DNA of 64,000 nucleotides from Dokdonia sp. Hel_I_53 (GCF_007827465.1 NZ_VISL01000001.1:1817001-1881000); one strand, 5' to 3'; shown: positions 17,103-26,218, counted from the first letter of the stretch. Notes: a model not told the origin generated them from the letters alone. A program made the numbers and translations.

Positions 17103-18044
17103 TTACATAATAAACTTTGATGCTATGCTCGTGTTACTATTCACACGGTGCATAACATCTGCAAAAAGTGGGGCACAGGTTAACACCTTTACCTTATCAC
17201 TTTTATGATCTCTCGGGATTGAATCTGTTACAATTAATTCCTTGAGCTGACTGTTTTCTATTTTCTCGTAAGCGTTACCGCTTAAAATTGCATGCGTACA
17301 TATGGCTCTTACACTTAGTGCTCCTTTCTCCATCATAAGATCTGCTGCTTTCGTAAGCGTTCCTGCAGTATCTACCATATCATCTACAAGCACTACATGC
17401 TGTCCTTCTACATTACCTATGAGCTCCATATGTGATATTACATTTGCTTTTGCTCTTTGCTTGTAGCAAATTACAACATCACTCTCCATCGCCTTACTAT
17501 ATGCATAAGCTCTCTTACTACCTCCCATGTCTGGAGATGCGATGGTAAGATTATCTAGACCTAAATCTTTCAAATAAGGAAGAAAAATAGTAGAGGCAAA
17601 TAAATGGTCTACTGGTTTTTCAAAAAAGCCTTGAATTTGATCTGCATGCAAATCCATAGTTATGATACGCGTCGCGCCAGCAGTTTCTAATAGACTTGCC
17701 ATTAATTTTGCTGCAATAGGGACACGAGGCTTATCTTTACGATCTTGTCTCGCCCATCCAAAATATGGAATCACTGCGGTAATATGCCTTGCACTAGCAC
17801 GTTTTGCTGCGTCTAGCATTAAAAGCATTTCCATCATATTATCTGCAGAGGGCATGGTACTTCCAATTATGAAAACACGAGATCCACGTACAGACTCCTC
17901 AAAAGAAGGTTGAAACTCCCCATCACTATACGTCGATGTGATAATATTACCTAGTGGTTGTCCAAAAGCTTTGGCAATCTTTTCAGCCAGTGGTTTGCTT
18001 TGTTGACAAGCAAAAATCTTCGGTTGTGGTATGCTAGCGGTCAT
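17103..18044 (-). CDS. prs: Ribose-phosphate pyrophosphokinase
   Basis: 313 residues from the ATG before TASIPQPKIFACQQS; an 18-residue longer frame exists but falls outside the family. YFGWARQDRKDKPR is the ATP-binding flexible loop, and VLVDDMVDTAGT the PRPP-binding loop. It makes PRPP for nucleotide, histidine and tryptophan synthesis. It is upstream of rplY in one transcript, a common arrangement. Confidence 0.95.
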   Translation of the reverse strand: MTASIPQPKIFACQQSKPLAEKIAKAFGQPLGNIITSTYSDGEFQPSFEESVRGSRVFIIGSTMPSADNMMEMLLMLDAAKRASARHITAVIPYFGWARQDRKDKPRVPIAAKLMASLLETAGATRIITMDLHADQIQGFFEKPVDHLFASTIFLPYLKDLGLDNLTIASPDMGGSKRAYAYSKAMESDVVICYKQRAKANVISHMELIGNVEGQHVVLVDDMVDTAGTLTKAADLMMEKGALSVRAICTHAILSGNAYEKIENSQLKELIVTDSIPRDHKSDKVKVLTCAPLFADVMHRVNSNTSIASKFIM

Positions 18045-18095
18045 CTTTGTGACAGTTAATGGTTTGAATTTTATATAGTTCTCCCTAAGGAGGTG

Positions 18096-18103
18096 CAAAA
18101 ATA
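18096..18103 (-). promoter_or_regulatory. Candidate -7 box of prs
   Basis: TATTTTTG on the minus strand, about 50 bp upstream of the prs ATG. It matches TAnnTTTG, and a weak CAAA (minus TTTG) lies 24 bp further upstream, slightly beyond the usual spacing. Confidence 0.35.
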
Positions 18104-18148
18104 GTAATTAAAATGAGTGCAGCATCACAAAAAAAGCAGTTTTATAGG

Positions 18149-18176
18149 TTGTAAATCAAATTATTCTTTAATTTTG
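18149..18176 (+). promoter_or_regulatory. Bacteroidota-type promoter of tRNA-Leu
   Basis: TTG (-33) at 18149-18151, 17-bp spacer, TAATTTTG (-7) at 18169-18176. This is the best match to the TTG-N17-20-TAnnTTTG consensus in the window, and it is 33 bp upstream of the mature tRNA. Confidence 0.7.
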
Positions 18177-18209
18177 CAGTCTACCTAATCGTACAGATTA
18201 GTTCCATTT

Positions 18210-18290
18210 GCCGAAATGGCGGAATTGGTAGACGCGCGCGACTCAAACTCGCGTTCCTTTGGAGTGCGGGTTCGATTCCCGCTTTCGGTA
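18210..18290 (+). tRNA. tRNA-Leu(CAA)
   Basis: 81 nt without encoded CCA. The acceptor stem GCCGAAA pairs with TTTCGGT, and the discriminator is A. The D-arm contains AATTGGTAGAC, the anticodon stem-loop CGCGA-CTCAAAC-TCGCG gives CAA, a short variable arm follows, and the T-arm is GCGGGTTCGATTCCCGC. It reads UUG leucine codons. Confidence 0.97.
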
Positions 18291-18296
18291 CAACTT

Positions 18297-18333
18297 AAAA
18301 TCCTTATTCAAAAAATGAATAAGGATTTTTTTT
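18297..18333 (+). terminator. Terminator of tRNA-Leu
   Basis: Perfect 10-bp stem TCCTTATTCA/TGAATAAGGA with an A5 loop and eight T residues, 6 bp after the tRNA. Confidence 0.9.
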
Positions 18334-18372
18334 GACCTTTATTTTAAATAAGCACTTGGATCAACACCTTCT

Positions 18373-18762
18373 CTAGTTTTCCATATCTCTTAATTGTATT
18401 TCTAATGCTTTCGTAGAGAGTTGAACCTCATAAAGTGATAATAATAAAGAGCATAATAAAGCCAGTAAGCTAACACCAAATATCATATTAGCCCAAAACA
18501 GAATCTCGATATAGATTAAAAACATAGTTATCACAGCCAATAAAAAGCTTATGATCGCCATGGCTTGCATGTTTTTTATAATTATGAGTCGTTGCCTTAG
18601 TTTCTTAACCTGTAAGCCTATGTTTTCAGATTCACTGACCTGATAAGCCGCATACAAATTCCTTATCAAAGCAGCTATAGCAAGATATCTGGCGTTATAA
18701 GCGAGCATAGTAAGTGAGATTGCTGGAAACAATAATGCAGGAATACTTAGAGAGAGTGTCAT
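18373..18762 (-). CDS. DUF2721-like membrane protein
   Basis: 129 residues, three hydrophobic segments (about 5-22, 66-86 and 90-112) with a basic loop VKKLRQRLIIIKN between the first and second. Layout and the AYNARYLAIAALIRNL segment fit DUF2721, a small membrane family of unknown function. It stands alone between the tRNA terminator and a divergent small secreted protein. Confidence 0.7.
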   Translation of the reverse strand: MTLSLSIPALLFPAISLTMLAYNARYLAIAALIRNLYAAYQVSESENIGLQVKKLRQRLIIIKNMQAMAIISFLLAVITMFLIYIEILFWANMIFGVSLLALLCSLLLSLYEVQLSTKALEIQLRDMEN

Positions 18763-18939
18763 TTATGATTTTAGGATTTATTTGTTCTAAATATAGCCAT
18801 TGTATAATTCATATTTGTTTGCAATTTATTAAGATGCAGTCACAAACAATGGTTAATTAAAATTTTAAAATACTCCTTCCTAATTATCTTTATAATAGGA
18901 AAATTAAAAGACAGCTAGTCTTTTCAAAAACAGCTTATT

Positions 18940-19260
18940 ATGAAAACGATTCTTATATTTTTGACAGTAATCATGTTAGGGTTTAACTCGACATCAACCT
19001 TGGTAGAATCATACGATATCTCAACAACTAAAGACGTAAATATTTTGACTTTTGACGGTTATGAAGGTGAGTATTTTTTCTTTACAGACCACAATCAAAA
19101 AGCGTTGATTCTTGAAAAAAGTTATCAAACTGAATTAAATAGTAAATTATTAGAAAAAAATAACAACACAGGAAAAAGATTTAGAGTAACTTATTTGGCT
19201 TCAGATATAGAAGAAGATAGCTCAAGTCAAGGAACCATACTTTCGGTAGAAAAAATTTAA
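18940..19260 (+). CDS. Small secreted protein of unknown function
   Basis: 106 residues with an N-terminal export signal (MKTILIFLTVIMLGFNSTST). The mature part has alternating strands (VNILTFDGYEGEYFFFTDHNQKALIL) and ends with a charged region; it may be a small beta-barrel or OB-like domain. It is not recognised as a known family. It has its own terminator and is not in an operon. Confidence 0.6.
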   Translation: MKTILIFLTVIMLGFNSTSTLVESYDISTTKDVNILTFDGYEGEYFFFTDHNQKALILEKSYQTELNSKLLEKNNNTGKRFRVTYLASDIEEDSSSQGTILSVEKI

Positions 19261-19279
19261 AAACGCACTAAAAAACCAA

Positions 19280-19308
19280 AGCCTTTTCATTCCCGAAAAG
19301 GCTTTTTT
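19280..19308 (+). terminator. Terminator of the small secreted protein gene
   Basis: Stem AGCCTTTTC/GAAAAGGCT with loop ATTCCC followed by a T-run, 19 bp after the stop codon. Confidence 0.85.
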
Positions 19309-19382
19309 ATGCCCTAAACTTTTCCTAAAACTCCTAGCGCAAAAGGCTGGCACCTTTATCTTTAAGAAAAAACTAATTACCC

Positions 19383-20426
19383 TTGAAAAAACCACTCCTA
19401 GAATTTACAGATAAAGGCATCTATTGCCCTCCAGCAAAAGTCTATCTCGATCCTTGGAAACCGGTTGACAAGGCACTTATAACCCACGGCCACGCAGATC
19501 ACAGCCGTTGGGGTCACAAAAAATACATTACGCACGAGAGCAACGTCCCTATAATTTTTCATCGTTTAGGAGATATAAATGTTTCTGGAGTACGCTTTCG
19601 CGAAAGCGTAAACATCAACAACGTAAAATTCACCTTTCATCCTGCTGGGCACATTCCTGGTTCTAGTCAAATTCGGGTAGAACACAAAGGGGAAGTTTGG
19701 GTATTCACGGGTGATTACAAAACAGAAAACGACGGAATATCACAACCCTACGAACCCGTAAAATGTGACACGTTTATTACGGAATGTACCTTTGGCTTAC
19801 CCGCTTTTAAATGGACTCCGCAGGATGAAGTCATGCGGGATATCAATGAATGGTGGGCACAAAATAAAGCAGATGGTAAGTGCTCTGTGTTATTTGCCTA
19901 CAGCTTAGGTAAAGCTCAACGATTACTGAAACACTTGGACCCAAACATCGGAAAAATACTTACACATGGCGCGGTAGAAAAAATGACTGCCGTATTGCGT
20001 CCCATGATTGACATGCCTGCGACAGAATTGATTACAAGAGACACGCCAAAGGCAGATTTTAAAGGTAGCCTTGTTATTGCTCCACCGGCAACACACGGCA
20101 GTACATGGATACGTAAAATGGTTCCTTACGTTACTGCAAGCGCAAGTGGATGGATGGCATTTCGAGGTGCACGTAGACGTAGAGCAATAGACAAAGGGTT
20201 TGTAATGAGTGATCACTGTGACTGGCCATCACTATTAGAGAGTATAAAAGAAACGGGCGCAGAAAAAATCATTTGTACACACGGTTACACAGATATCTTT
20301 TCAAAATATTTACGCAGTATAGGATACGATGCGCGCACAGAAGAAACCCAATATGAGGGAGAAAGTATAGATGACAAGAGTAAAGAAGATGAACTTAAAA
20401 GCGAGACACTTGAAACCTCAACTTAA
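19383..20426 (+). CDS. Ligase-associated DNA exonuclease (MBL/beta-CASP-like fold)
   Basis: 347 residues, TTG start. The metallo-beta-lactamase motif THGHADHS gives the zinc ligands His35, His37, Asp39 and His40; later DHCDW and CTHGYTDIF are the C-terminal motifs of the SNM1/Artemis-like nucleases. It corresponds to the family of exonucleases encoded beside an ATP-dependent ligase and an Lhr-like helicase in bacterial DNA damage repair. The ligase gene follows after 26 bp. The palindrome encodes VRFRESVN near residue 72. Confidence 0.88.
   Translation: MKKPLLEFTDKGIYCPPAKVYLDPWKPVDKALITHGHADHSRWGHKKYITHESNVPIIFHRLGDINVSGVRFRESVNINNVKFTFHPAGHIPGSSQIRVEHKGEVWVFTGDYKTENDGISQPYEPVKCDTFITECTFGLPAFKWTPQDEVMRDINEWWAQNKADGKCSVLFAYSLGKAQRLLKHLDPNIGKILTHGAVEKMTAVLRPMIDMPATELITRDTPKADFKGSLVIAPPATHGSTWIRKMVPYVTASASGWMAFRGARRRRAIDKGFVMSDHCDWPSLLESIKETGAEKIICTHGYTDIFSKYLRSIGYDARTEETQYEGESIDDKSKEDELKSETLETST
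19594..19607. repeat. Iterated palindrome, copy 7
   Basis: Exact core in the exonuclease gene, RFRES frame; 20-bp symmetry (TACGC...GCGTA). Confidence 0.95.
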
Positions 20427-20452
20427 TAAAGGGCAAGCCTTAAGATAATTAC

Positions 20453-22108
20453 ATGGAGAAAGTGCAAAATATAGCAACACCACCGTTAACAGAAACTAAA
20501 GAGATTTCGGGTATGCAACTCTTTGCGTCGCTCATTAAGATGCTAGACTCTACCAATAAAACAAACGAGAAAGTAAAAGCTCTAGCCCATTACTTTATAG
20601 AAGCACCAGACACAGACAAAGTCTGGACAATTGCCATACTCTCTCACAGAAGACCCCCTCGCCCAGTAAACACTACCCTGCTTAGAGAATGGGCTAGTGA
20701 GCTTGCAAACATACCGCTGTGGCTCTTTGAGGAGAGCTATCATATTGTAGGCGATCTAGCAGAAACCATTGCGCTTGTGGTTCCCGCGGCTACAGACTCA
20801 TCAGAAAAGTCGCTTACGCAGTTTTTAGAAGAAATGATTGCGCTCAAGAAAAAGAGCGATAAGGAAAAGAAGGAGTACCTCTTTGAAAACTGGGCAAATT
20901 TAAATTACTACGAGCGTTTTGTATTTACTAAATTAATTACAGGTGGTTTTCGTATAGGAGTGAGTCAAAAGCTTATGACAAGAGCGTTGTCTCAAGCAAC
21001 TGCTATAGATGAAGATGAGCTTGCTTATAAATTAATGGGAGATTGGAAACCACAAACCGTCACCTTTCATGATCTTGTGATAGAAGAAGACGCTAGCCAG
21101 CAATACTCAAGACCCTATCCATTTTACCTTGCCTATGCCATTGAAGAAGATCCGGCAGATCTAGGTGATGTAACAGATTTTCTTGCAGAACACAAATGGG
21201 ATGGTATACGCTCACAAACCATTTTTAGAAATGGAGAGATGTATATCTGGTCACGAGGAGAGGAGTTGGTAACAGACAAGTATCCGGAGTTACAGGCTTT
21301 ACTAGAAATTATTCCAGACGGGACCGTTATAGATGGAGAGCTATTGCCATTTTATGACGGACAAATAGGTACTTTTAATGATTTACAACAGCGTATTGGA
21401 CGTAAAACTGTAAGTAAAAAAATGCTCAAAGATGTGCCGGTTATTATCAAGGCATATGACATTTTAGAGTGGGAAGGAAAAGATATACGTGAGACCGCTT
21501 TTGCAAAAAGAAGAGAAATTCTAGAAAAATTATATCAAGATGTAGCCGCAGAAGCACTTCCACTAAGGCTATCAGAAACGTTAGAATTTGATAGCTGGGA
21601 GACAATGGCTATAGAGCGTAGTAAAAGTAGAGAGATGCGTTCTGAAGGTTTAATGATAAAACGTAAGGACAGTCCTTACAGAGTAGGTAGAAAAAAAGGC
21701 GATTGGTGGAAGTGGAAGGTAGATCCGCTCACCATTGATGCGGTTCTCACTTACGCTATGCGTGGCCACGGGAGAAGAAGTAACCTCTTTACCGATTATA
21801 CTTTCGGTTTATGGAATGAAGACAAGAGCGAACTCGTAACATTTGCAAAGGCCTACTCAGGACTAACAGACGCAGAGTTCAGAAAAGTGGATGCTTGGAT
21901 AAAACGCAATACTTTAGAACGGTTTGGTCCCGTGCGTTCTGTTACTCCGCATCACGTGTTTGAGATTGCTTTTGAAGGTATTGCACTATCAAAAAGACAT
22001 AAAAGTGGTATTGCCACTCGCTTCCCGCGTATACTTCGCTGGAGACAAGACAAAAAAATTGACGAGGCAAATAGTTTAGAAGATCTTAAAAGTATGATTC
22101 CGAAATAA
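20453..22108 (+). CDS. ATP-dependent DNA ligase (repair-associated, LigC/cisplatin-response type)
   Basis: 551 residues. An all-helical N-terminal DNA-binding domain (about 1-200) precedes the adenylation domain with the nucleophile Lys248 in EHKWDGIR, motif III-like GTVIDGELLPF, motif IV SEGLMIKR and motif V WWKWKVDP. The C-terminal OB fold follows. It seals nicks with ATP, in addition to the NAD-dependent LigA every bacterium has. Its neighbours, an exonuclease upstream and an Lhr-like helicase downstream, mark it as the ligase of the four-part repair set completed by pdeM. Confidence 0.9.
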   Translation: MEKVQNIATPPLTETKEISGMQLFASLIKMLDSTNKTNEKVKALAHYFIEAPDTDKVWTIAILSHRRPPRPVNTTLLREWASELANIPLWLFEESYHIVGDLAETIALVVPAATDSSEKSLTQFLEEMIALKKKSDKEKKEYLFENWANLNYYERFVFTKLITGGFRIGVSQKLMTRALSQATAIDEDELAYKLMGDWKPQTVTFHDLVIEEDASQQYSRPYPFYLAYAIEEDPADLGDVTDFLAEHKWDGIRSQTIFRNGEMYIWSRGEELVTDKYPELQALLEIIPDGTVIDGELLPFYDGQIGTFNDLQQRIGRKTVSKKMLKDVPVIIKAYDILEWEGKDIRETAFAKRREILEKLYQDVAAEALPLRLSETLEFDSWETMAIERSKSREMRSEGLMIKRKDSPYRVGRKKGDWWKWKVDPLTIDAVLTYAMRGHGRRSNLFTDYTFGLWNEDKSELVTFAKAYSGLTDAEFRKVDAWIKRNTLERFGPVRSVTPHHVFEIAFEGIALSKRHKSGIATRFPRILRWRQDKKIDEANSLEDLKSMIPK

Positions 22109-22192
22109 AATTTTCTTCTCTTAAACGAAAAACGTGGAAAGGTTAATAATATGAAAATGAAATTTCACGATATTCAAGAAATTAAATACTAA

Positions 22193-22609
22193 ATGAAAAG
22201 CGCAATTAAAATATTTCTTTTTGTCATTATAGTAATCATTTTTCATTTCTTAATAGAATTATTATATCGAACAGTTTTATATTCGATAACTAACATTTAT
22301 AATTTTGAAAAGATCCAAAGAATGGCTATTAGAATGAGTTCGTATCATATAGTTTTTAACTTTTTTCAAATACCGTTCTTATTCATATTGTGTTTTAATA
22401 TTAATAAGCTATCAAGAATATTCTTCTTAAATTTTCTATTCGTCCTTTTAATGTGTGTTTTTTGGATACCATCTGGTCCCTTTAATTCAAATTGGTATCT
22501 TAAATATAGGTTCAGTTTATCTTTATCATCGCTTATTTTATTTATAATTTCTATATTTTACCAACCTAGATATTTGCAACTTAGTAATTGGGTTTCTAAA
22601 TTTAATTGA
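22193..22609 (+). CDS. Small four-helix membrane protein inserted in the repair operon
   Basis: 138 residues, strongly hydrophobic, about four membrane helices (6-24, 52-68, 75-92 and 109-124). It is rich in Phe, Ile and AT-rich codons, unlike the genes on both sides. It is not recognised as a known family. Its TGA overlaps the TTG start of the helicase gene by 4 nt (TTGA), so it is coupled to it. Usually ligase and helicase genes of this set are directly adjacent, so it looks like a later insertion; whether it is involved in repair is unknown. Confidence 0.6.
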   Translation: MKSAIKIFLFVIIVIIFHFLIELLYRTVLYSITNIYNFEKIQRMAIRMSSYHIVFNFFQIPFLFILCFNINKLSRIFFLNFLFVLLMCVFWIPSGPFNSNWYLKYRFSLSLSSLILFIISIFYQPRYLQLSNWVSKFN

Positions 22610-25107
22610 CAAAAAAAGACTTACTACATATAGCCGAATCTTGGTTTGAGTCGCAAGACTGGAAACCCTTTCCCTTTCAAAAGCAGACTTGGAAGGCCTT
22701 TCTCTCAGGGAAAAATGGGCTTCTAAATGCGCCTACAGGAAGCGGAAAAACGTATGCGCTTTGGTTTCCTATAGTGTTGAATTACATTAAAAAAAATCCA
22801 GAATATAAAACTAAACACAAGAAGGGATTAAAGGCCATATGGATCACCCCACTTAGATCCCTTTCAAACGAGATCGAACTTTCTGCCACGCGAATAACCA
22901 GTGATCTAGGCACACAAATGACAGTGGGCATTCGTAATGGAGATACCCCACAGTCTGAAAGAGCGAAGCAAAAACGCTCCATGCCTGATTTATTAATTAC
23001 CACCCCAGAAAGTTTGATGCTACTGCTAGCCTCAAAAGGGTATGAAAAAGTTTTCAAAGATTGTAGTGCAATTGTTGTTGACGAGTGGCACGAACTTCTA
23101 GGTACAAAACGTGGAGTGCAAATGGAACTGGCTCTTAGTAGACTCAAGTCCATAGCAAGCGAAATGCGTATTTGGGGTATTTCGGCAACGATTGGTAATT
23201 TAGAACAAGCCAAAGATGTTTTGCTGGGACTTCCCGAAAATCAAACGGAAGATCGTAAAATACTAGATGACCGCTTTCGCGAAAGCGTAATTATCAAAGC
23301 GAACATTAAGAAAAAAATTACCGTAAAATCGATTATTCCAGAAACTATGGAAACCTTTCCTTGGAGAGGTCACCTCGGTATTCACTTGCTCGAGTACGTA
23401 ATCCCGATTATTAACGCCAGTAAAACTACCTTACTTTTTACGAACACAAGAAGTCAGTGTGAGATTTGGTTTCAACGTATTCTTGCCGCACATCCAGAAT
23501 ATGCGGGAGAGATTGCCATGCATCACGGGAGTATTAACAAGGAAACGCGCACGTGGGTAGAAGGCGCCATACGTAACGCCTCTTTAAAAGCTGTAGTGTG
23601 TACGTCAAGTCTTGACTTAGGCGTCGACTTTGCCCCGGTAGAAACTATCATACAGATAGGAGGCCCTAAAGGTGTTGCTCGTTTTTTACAACGTGCAGGA
23701 CGTTCTGGACACAGCCCTGGGAAAGAAAGTGTTATTTACTTTTTACCCACCCACGCTATAGAATTGGTTGAAGCTTCGGCATTACAGCGCGCTGTTAAAG
23801 AGAATACAGTAGAAGATCGTATTCCGTATTTAAACAGCTTTGATGTCTTGATACAATACCTCGTGACACTAGCGGTATCTGATGGGTTTTTACCTGAGGA
23901 TATCTGGCCAGAGATACAAGGAACCTTCTGTTTTCAAGCGATGAGTAAGGAACAATGGGAATGGTGCCTCAATTTCATCACCATGGGTGCTCAATCTCTT
24001 CAGGCTTATGACGAATATAAAAAAGTTGAAATTCTAGAAGATGGACGCTTTAAGGTAAATTCTCGTATGGTGGCTATGCGACATCGTTTACAAATAGGTA
24101 CGATTGTGAGTGATGCTAGCATGCTTGTAAAATTTCAGTCTGGTGGATACATAGGTACTATCGAAGAGTTTTTTGTAAGCAAACTCACTCGTGGTGATGT
24201 GTTCACTTTTTCTGGACGGACATTAGAATTTATTCGGATTAAAAACACAGAAGTACACGTAAAAAATAGCCGCAAAAAAACCAACCGAGTACCCTCCTGG
24301 GCGGGTGGTCGTATGACCTTTAGTAGTCAGATGTCTCAATTATTACGTGAGGAATTGTATACGGGGAATTCGCTTTCGCGAAAGCGATCTCCAGAAATCA
24401 ACGCTTTAGAACATATTTTTCGCCGTCAAAAGGAGGAAAGTATGATCCCAAGTGCTGATCAGTTTTTAATTGAGACTTTCAAGTCCCGAGAAGGGTATCA
24501 TCACGTTTTCTATCCATTTGAAGGAAGATTTGTGCACGAAGCCATGGGAAGTTTGCTGGGATATCGCGTGAGTTTGTTAGATCCAATTACTTTTTCTCTG
24601 GCATTTAATGATTATGGATTTGAGCTGCTTTCTGACCAACAGATCGATATCCAGCAGCTGCTAGACAACGACTTATTTTCAACCGAATATGTACACGATG
24701 ACCTCCAAAATAGTCTAAATGCCACAGAAATGGCACGCCGTAAATTTCGTGATATAGCTGTTATTTCTGGCTTGGTATTCACGGGATTTCCAAACAAACA
24801 AATCAAGCAAAAACACCTGCAAAGTAGTAGTCAGCTATTTTTTGATGTTTTCCGGGATTATGAGGCAGATAATTTATTGTTTCAGCAGGCTTTTAGAGAG
24901 ACCTTTGAGCATCAATTAGAAGAAGGCCGTTTGCAAGAAGCGTTAGAACGCATTGCCACACAAGAAATCGTATGGATGGATTGTGAAAACCCAACGCCGC
25001 TTAGTTTTCCAATTATTACAGACCGCTTACGCGAAAAATTAAGTAGTGAAAAACTCGCCGACCGTATCAAAAAGATGACGGCAAAGTTGATGAAGAAAAA
25101 GAAGTAA
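22606..25107 (+). CDS. Ligase-associated DEXH-box helicase (Lhr-core type)
   Basis: 833 residues, TTG start. Walker A NAPTGSGKT (41-49), DEWHE box (159-163), motif III GISATIG, and motif VI QRAGRSGH are all present, followed by the winged-helix and Lhr-specific region. Lhr-core helicases translocate 3'-5' on single-stranded DNA and unwind DNA:RNA hybrids. Last gene of the exonuclease-ligase-helicase operon. It is the only gene here with two exact palindromes: one read as DDRFRESV near 225, another as SLSRKRSP near 590. Confidence 0.9.
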   Translation: MTKKDLLHIAESWFESQDWKPFPFQKQTWKAFLSGKNGLLNAPTGSGKTYALWFPIVLNYIKKNPEYKTKHKKGLKAIWITPLRSLSNEIELSATRITSDLGTQMTVGIRNGDTPQSERAKQKRSMPDLLITTPESLMLLLASKGYEKVFKDCSAIVVDEWHELLGTKRGVQMELALSRLKSIASEMRIWGISATIGNLEQAKDVLLGLPENQTEDRKILDDRFRESVIIKANIKKKITVKSIIPETMETFPWRGHLGIHLLEYVIPIINASKTTLLFTNTRSQCEIWFQRILAAHPEYAGEIAMHHGSINKETRTWVEGAIRNASLKAVVCTSSLDLGVDFAPVETIIQIGGPKGVARFLQRAGRSGHSPGKESVIYFLPTHAIELVEASALQRAVKENTVEDRIPYLNSFDVLIQYLVTLAVSDGFLPEDIWPEIQGTFCFQAMSKEQWEWCLNFITMGAQSLQAYDEYKKVEILEDGRFKVNSRMVAMRHRLQIGTIVSDASMLVKFQSGGYIGTIEEFFVSKLTRGDVFTFSGRTLEFIRIKNTEVHVKNSRKKTNRVPSWAGGRMTFSSQMSQLLREELYTGNSLSRKRSPEINALEHIFRRQKEESMIPSADQFLIETFKSREGYHHVFYPFEGRFVHEAMGSLLGYRVSLLDPITFSLAFNDYGFELLSDQQIDIQQLLDNDLFSTEYVHDDLQNSLNATEMARRKFRDIAVISGLVFTGFPNKQIKQKHLQSSSQLFFDVFRDYEADNLLFQQAFRETFEHQLEEGRLQEALERIATQEIVWMDCENPTPLSFPIITDRLREKLSSEKLADRIKKMTAKLMKKKK
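23273..23286. repeat. Iterated palindrome, copy 8
   Basis: Exact core in the helicase gene, RFRES frame; 16-bp symmetry. Confidence 0.95.
24372..24385. repeat. Iterated palindrome, copy 9
   Basis: Exact core in the helicase gene, LSRKR frame; 18-bp symmetry (TCGC...GCGA). It is 1.1 kb from copy 8 in the same gene but in another frame. Confidence 0.95.
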
Positions 25108-25127
25108 TAGCCCTACGAAAGTTTGTA

Positions 25128-26030
25128 CTAAAAGTAAATATCTTGCGCCAATCTAAACGTATTTGCGTGTGCGTCAATTATCACTTTTATGTCTCGAGAA
25201 TAGCCACCTCCCATACTGCATTGCACAGGAATTTTTAAATCGTGACAAGTTTGCAAAACAAACCGATCGCGCTCTTTACAACCTTCAATACTACATCCCA
25301 GTTTACCCAATTTGTCACTCGCCAAAATATCAACACCGCATAAATAGAAGATAAAATCTGGTTGTTGGTCTTTGATAAGATTTGGTAATGTTTTTTTGAG
25401 AATAGTGAGATATTCTTCATCACCTGTGTGGGTTTCTAGTGCAATATCAAGATCTGAGATCTCTTTTCTAAAAGGATAGTTTGCCTTACCGTGCATAGAA
25501 AAAGTAAACACCGAATCGTCACCCGTAAAAATCTCTGCCGTTCCATTACCTTGATGAACATCGAGGTCTACAATGAGAATCTTTTTTGCAAGCTCGTTTG
25601 CCTGTAAATATCGCGCAGCAATCGCTTGGTCGTTGAGAAGACAAAACGCCTCTCCGTGATCTGTATAAGCGTGGTGTGTACCTCCCGCAATATTCATAGC
25701 AATCCCATTTTCTAGCGCATAGTGGCACCCATCAATGGTACCTTGAGTGATGATTAATTCTCTATCTACCAGTTCTTTTGAAAGCGGAAAACCAGTTTTT
25801 CGTTGCGCCTTTGGAGTTATTTGTAAACTTTTTAGGTTGGTTAGATATTCTTTGGTGTGACATCTTAGAATATCAATATCATTTGCAGTATTCGGTTTAA
25901 AAAAATTCTCTTCAAAGCAGGTTCCTTCATGTAAGAGTTGGCGCGGCAATAAATCATATTTCTCCATAGGAAACCGATGCCCTTCTGGAAGTGGATGCTT
26001 GTAAATAGGGTGGAATGCGATTTTGAGCAT
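25128..26030 (-). CDS. Histone-deacetylase-family deacetylase
   Basis: 300 residues from the ATG before LKIAFHPIY; the longer frame runs into the intergenic repeat and is rejected. Zinc-site features of the arginase/deacetylase fold are visible: GGTHHAYTDHG, DLDVHQGNG with metal-binding Asp and His, and a C-terminal GGGYS with the catalytic Tyr. Bacterial members act on acetylated small molecules such as polyamines, or on proteins; the substrate is unknown. Convergent with the helicase gene. Confidence 0.87.
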   Translation of the reverse strand: MLKIAFHPIYKHPLPEGHRFPMEKYDLLPRQLLHEGTCFEENFFKPNTANDIDILRCHTKEYLTNLKSLQITPKAQRKTGFPLSKELVDRELIITQGTIDGCHYALENGIAMNIAGGTHHAYTDHGEAFCLLNDQAIAARYLQANELAKKILIVDLDVHQGNGTAEIFTGDDSVFTFSMHGKANYPFRKEISDLDIALETHTGDEEYLTILKKTLPNLIKDQQPDFIFYLCGVDILASDKLGKLGCSIEGCKERDRFVLQTCHDLKIPVQCSMGGGYSRDIKVIIDAHANTFRLAQDIYF

Positions 26031-26052
26031 TATATAATTTATAGTACACAAA

Positions 26053-26060
26053 CAAAGATA
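26053..26060 (-). promoter_or_regulatory. Candidate -7 box of the deacetylase gene
   Basis: TATCTTTG on the minus strand, 22 bp upstream of the ATG, an exact TAnnTTTG match. It borders the first copy of the intergenic repeat. Confidence 0.45.
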
Positions 26061-26069
26061 CAGCCATTT

Positions 26070-26108
26070 GTCATTTCGAGCTTGTCGAGAAATCACATTT
26101 GAGTAAGC
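26070..26108. repeat. Intergenic dispersed repeat, unit A
   Basis: Begins GTCATTTCGAGC and continues to TCGAGAAATCACATTTGAGT. The same unit recurs at 26256-26296 with few changes, and partial inverted copies lie between and after. The 26031-26350 gap holds no gene; it is filled by this repeat cluster. Similar GTCATTTCGAGC elements are scattered in many Bacteroidota intergenic regions (recalled, not searched). Confidence 0.7.
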
Positions 26109-26218
26109 AAACCATCTAACTTAAAAAAATAGCTGTTACTTTAACCCCTCGACAGCATTGAGGTGACTACGGCTAATAAGAAAAATTTAAGTTTTCTAAC
26201 AACTACACTCTTTAGCCA

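Noticed and set aside
18081..18093. CTCCCTAAGGAGG upstream of prs as a Shine-Dalgarno site
   Set aside because: On the coding (minus) strand it reads CCTCCTTAGGGAG and is about 37 bp from the start codon; it may be a small hairpin but not a ribosome site.
22109..22192. Very short frame (13 codons) before the inserted membrane protein gene
   Set aside because: Too short and without composition or conservation evidence.
26031..26096. Longer deacetylase start at 26096
   Set aside because: The extra residues come from the intergenic repeat (SRQARNDK), while the conserved protein begins at MLKIAF.
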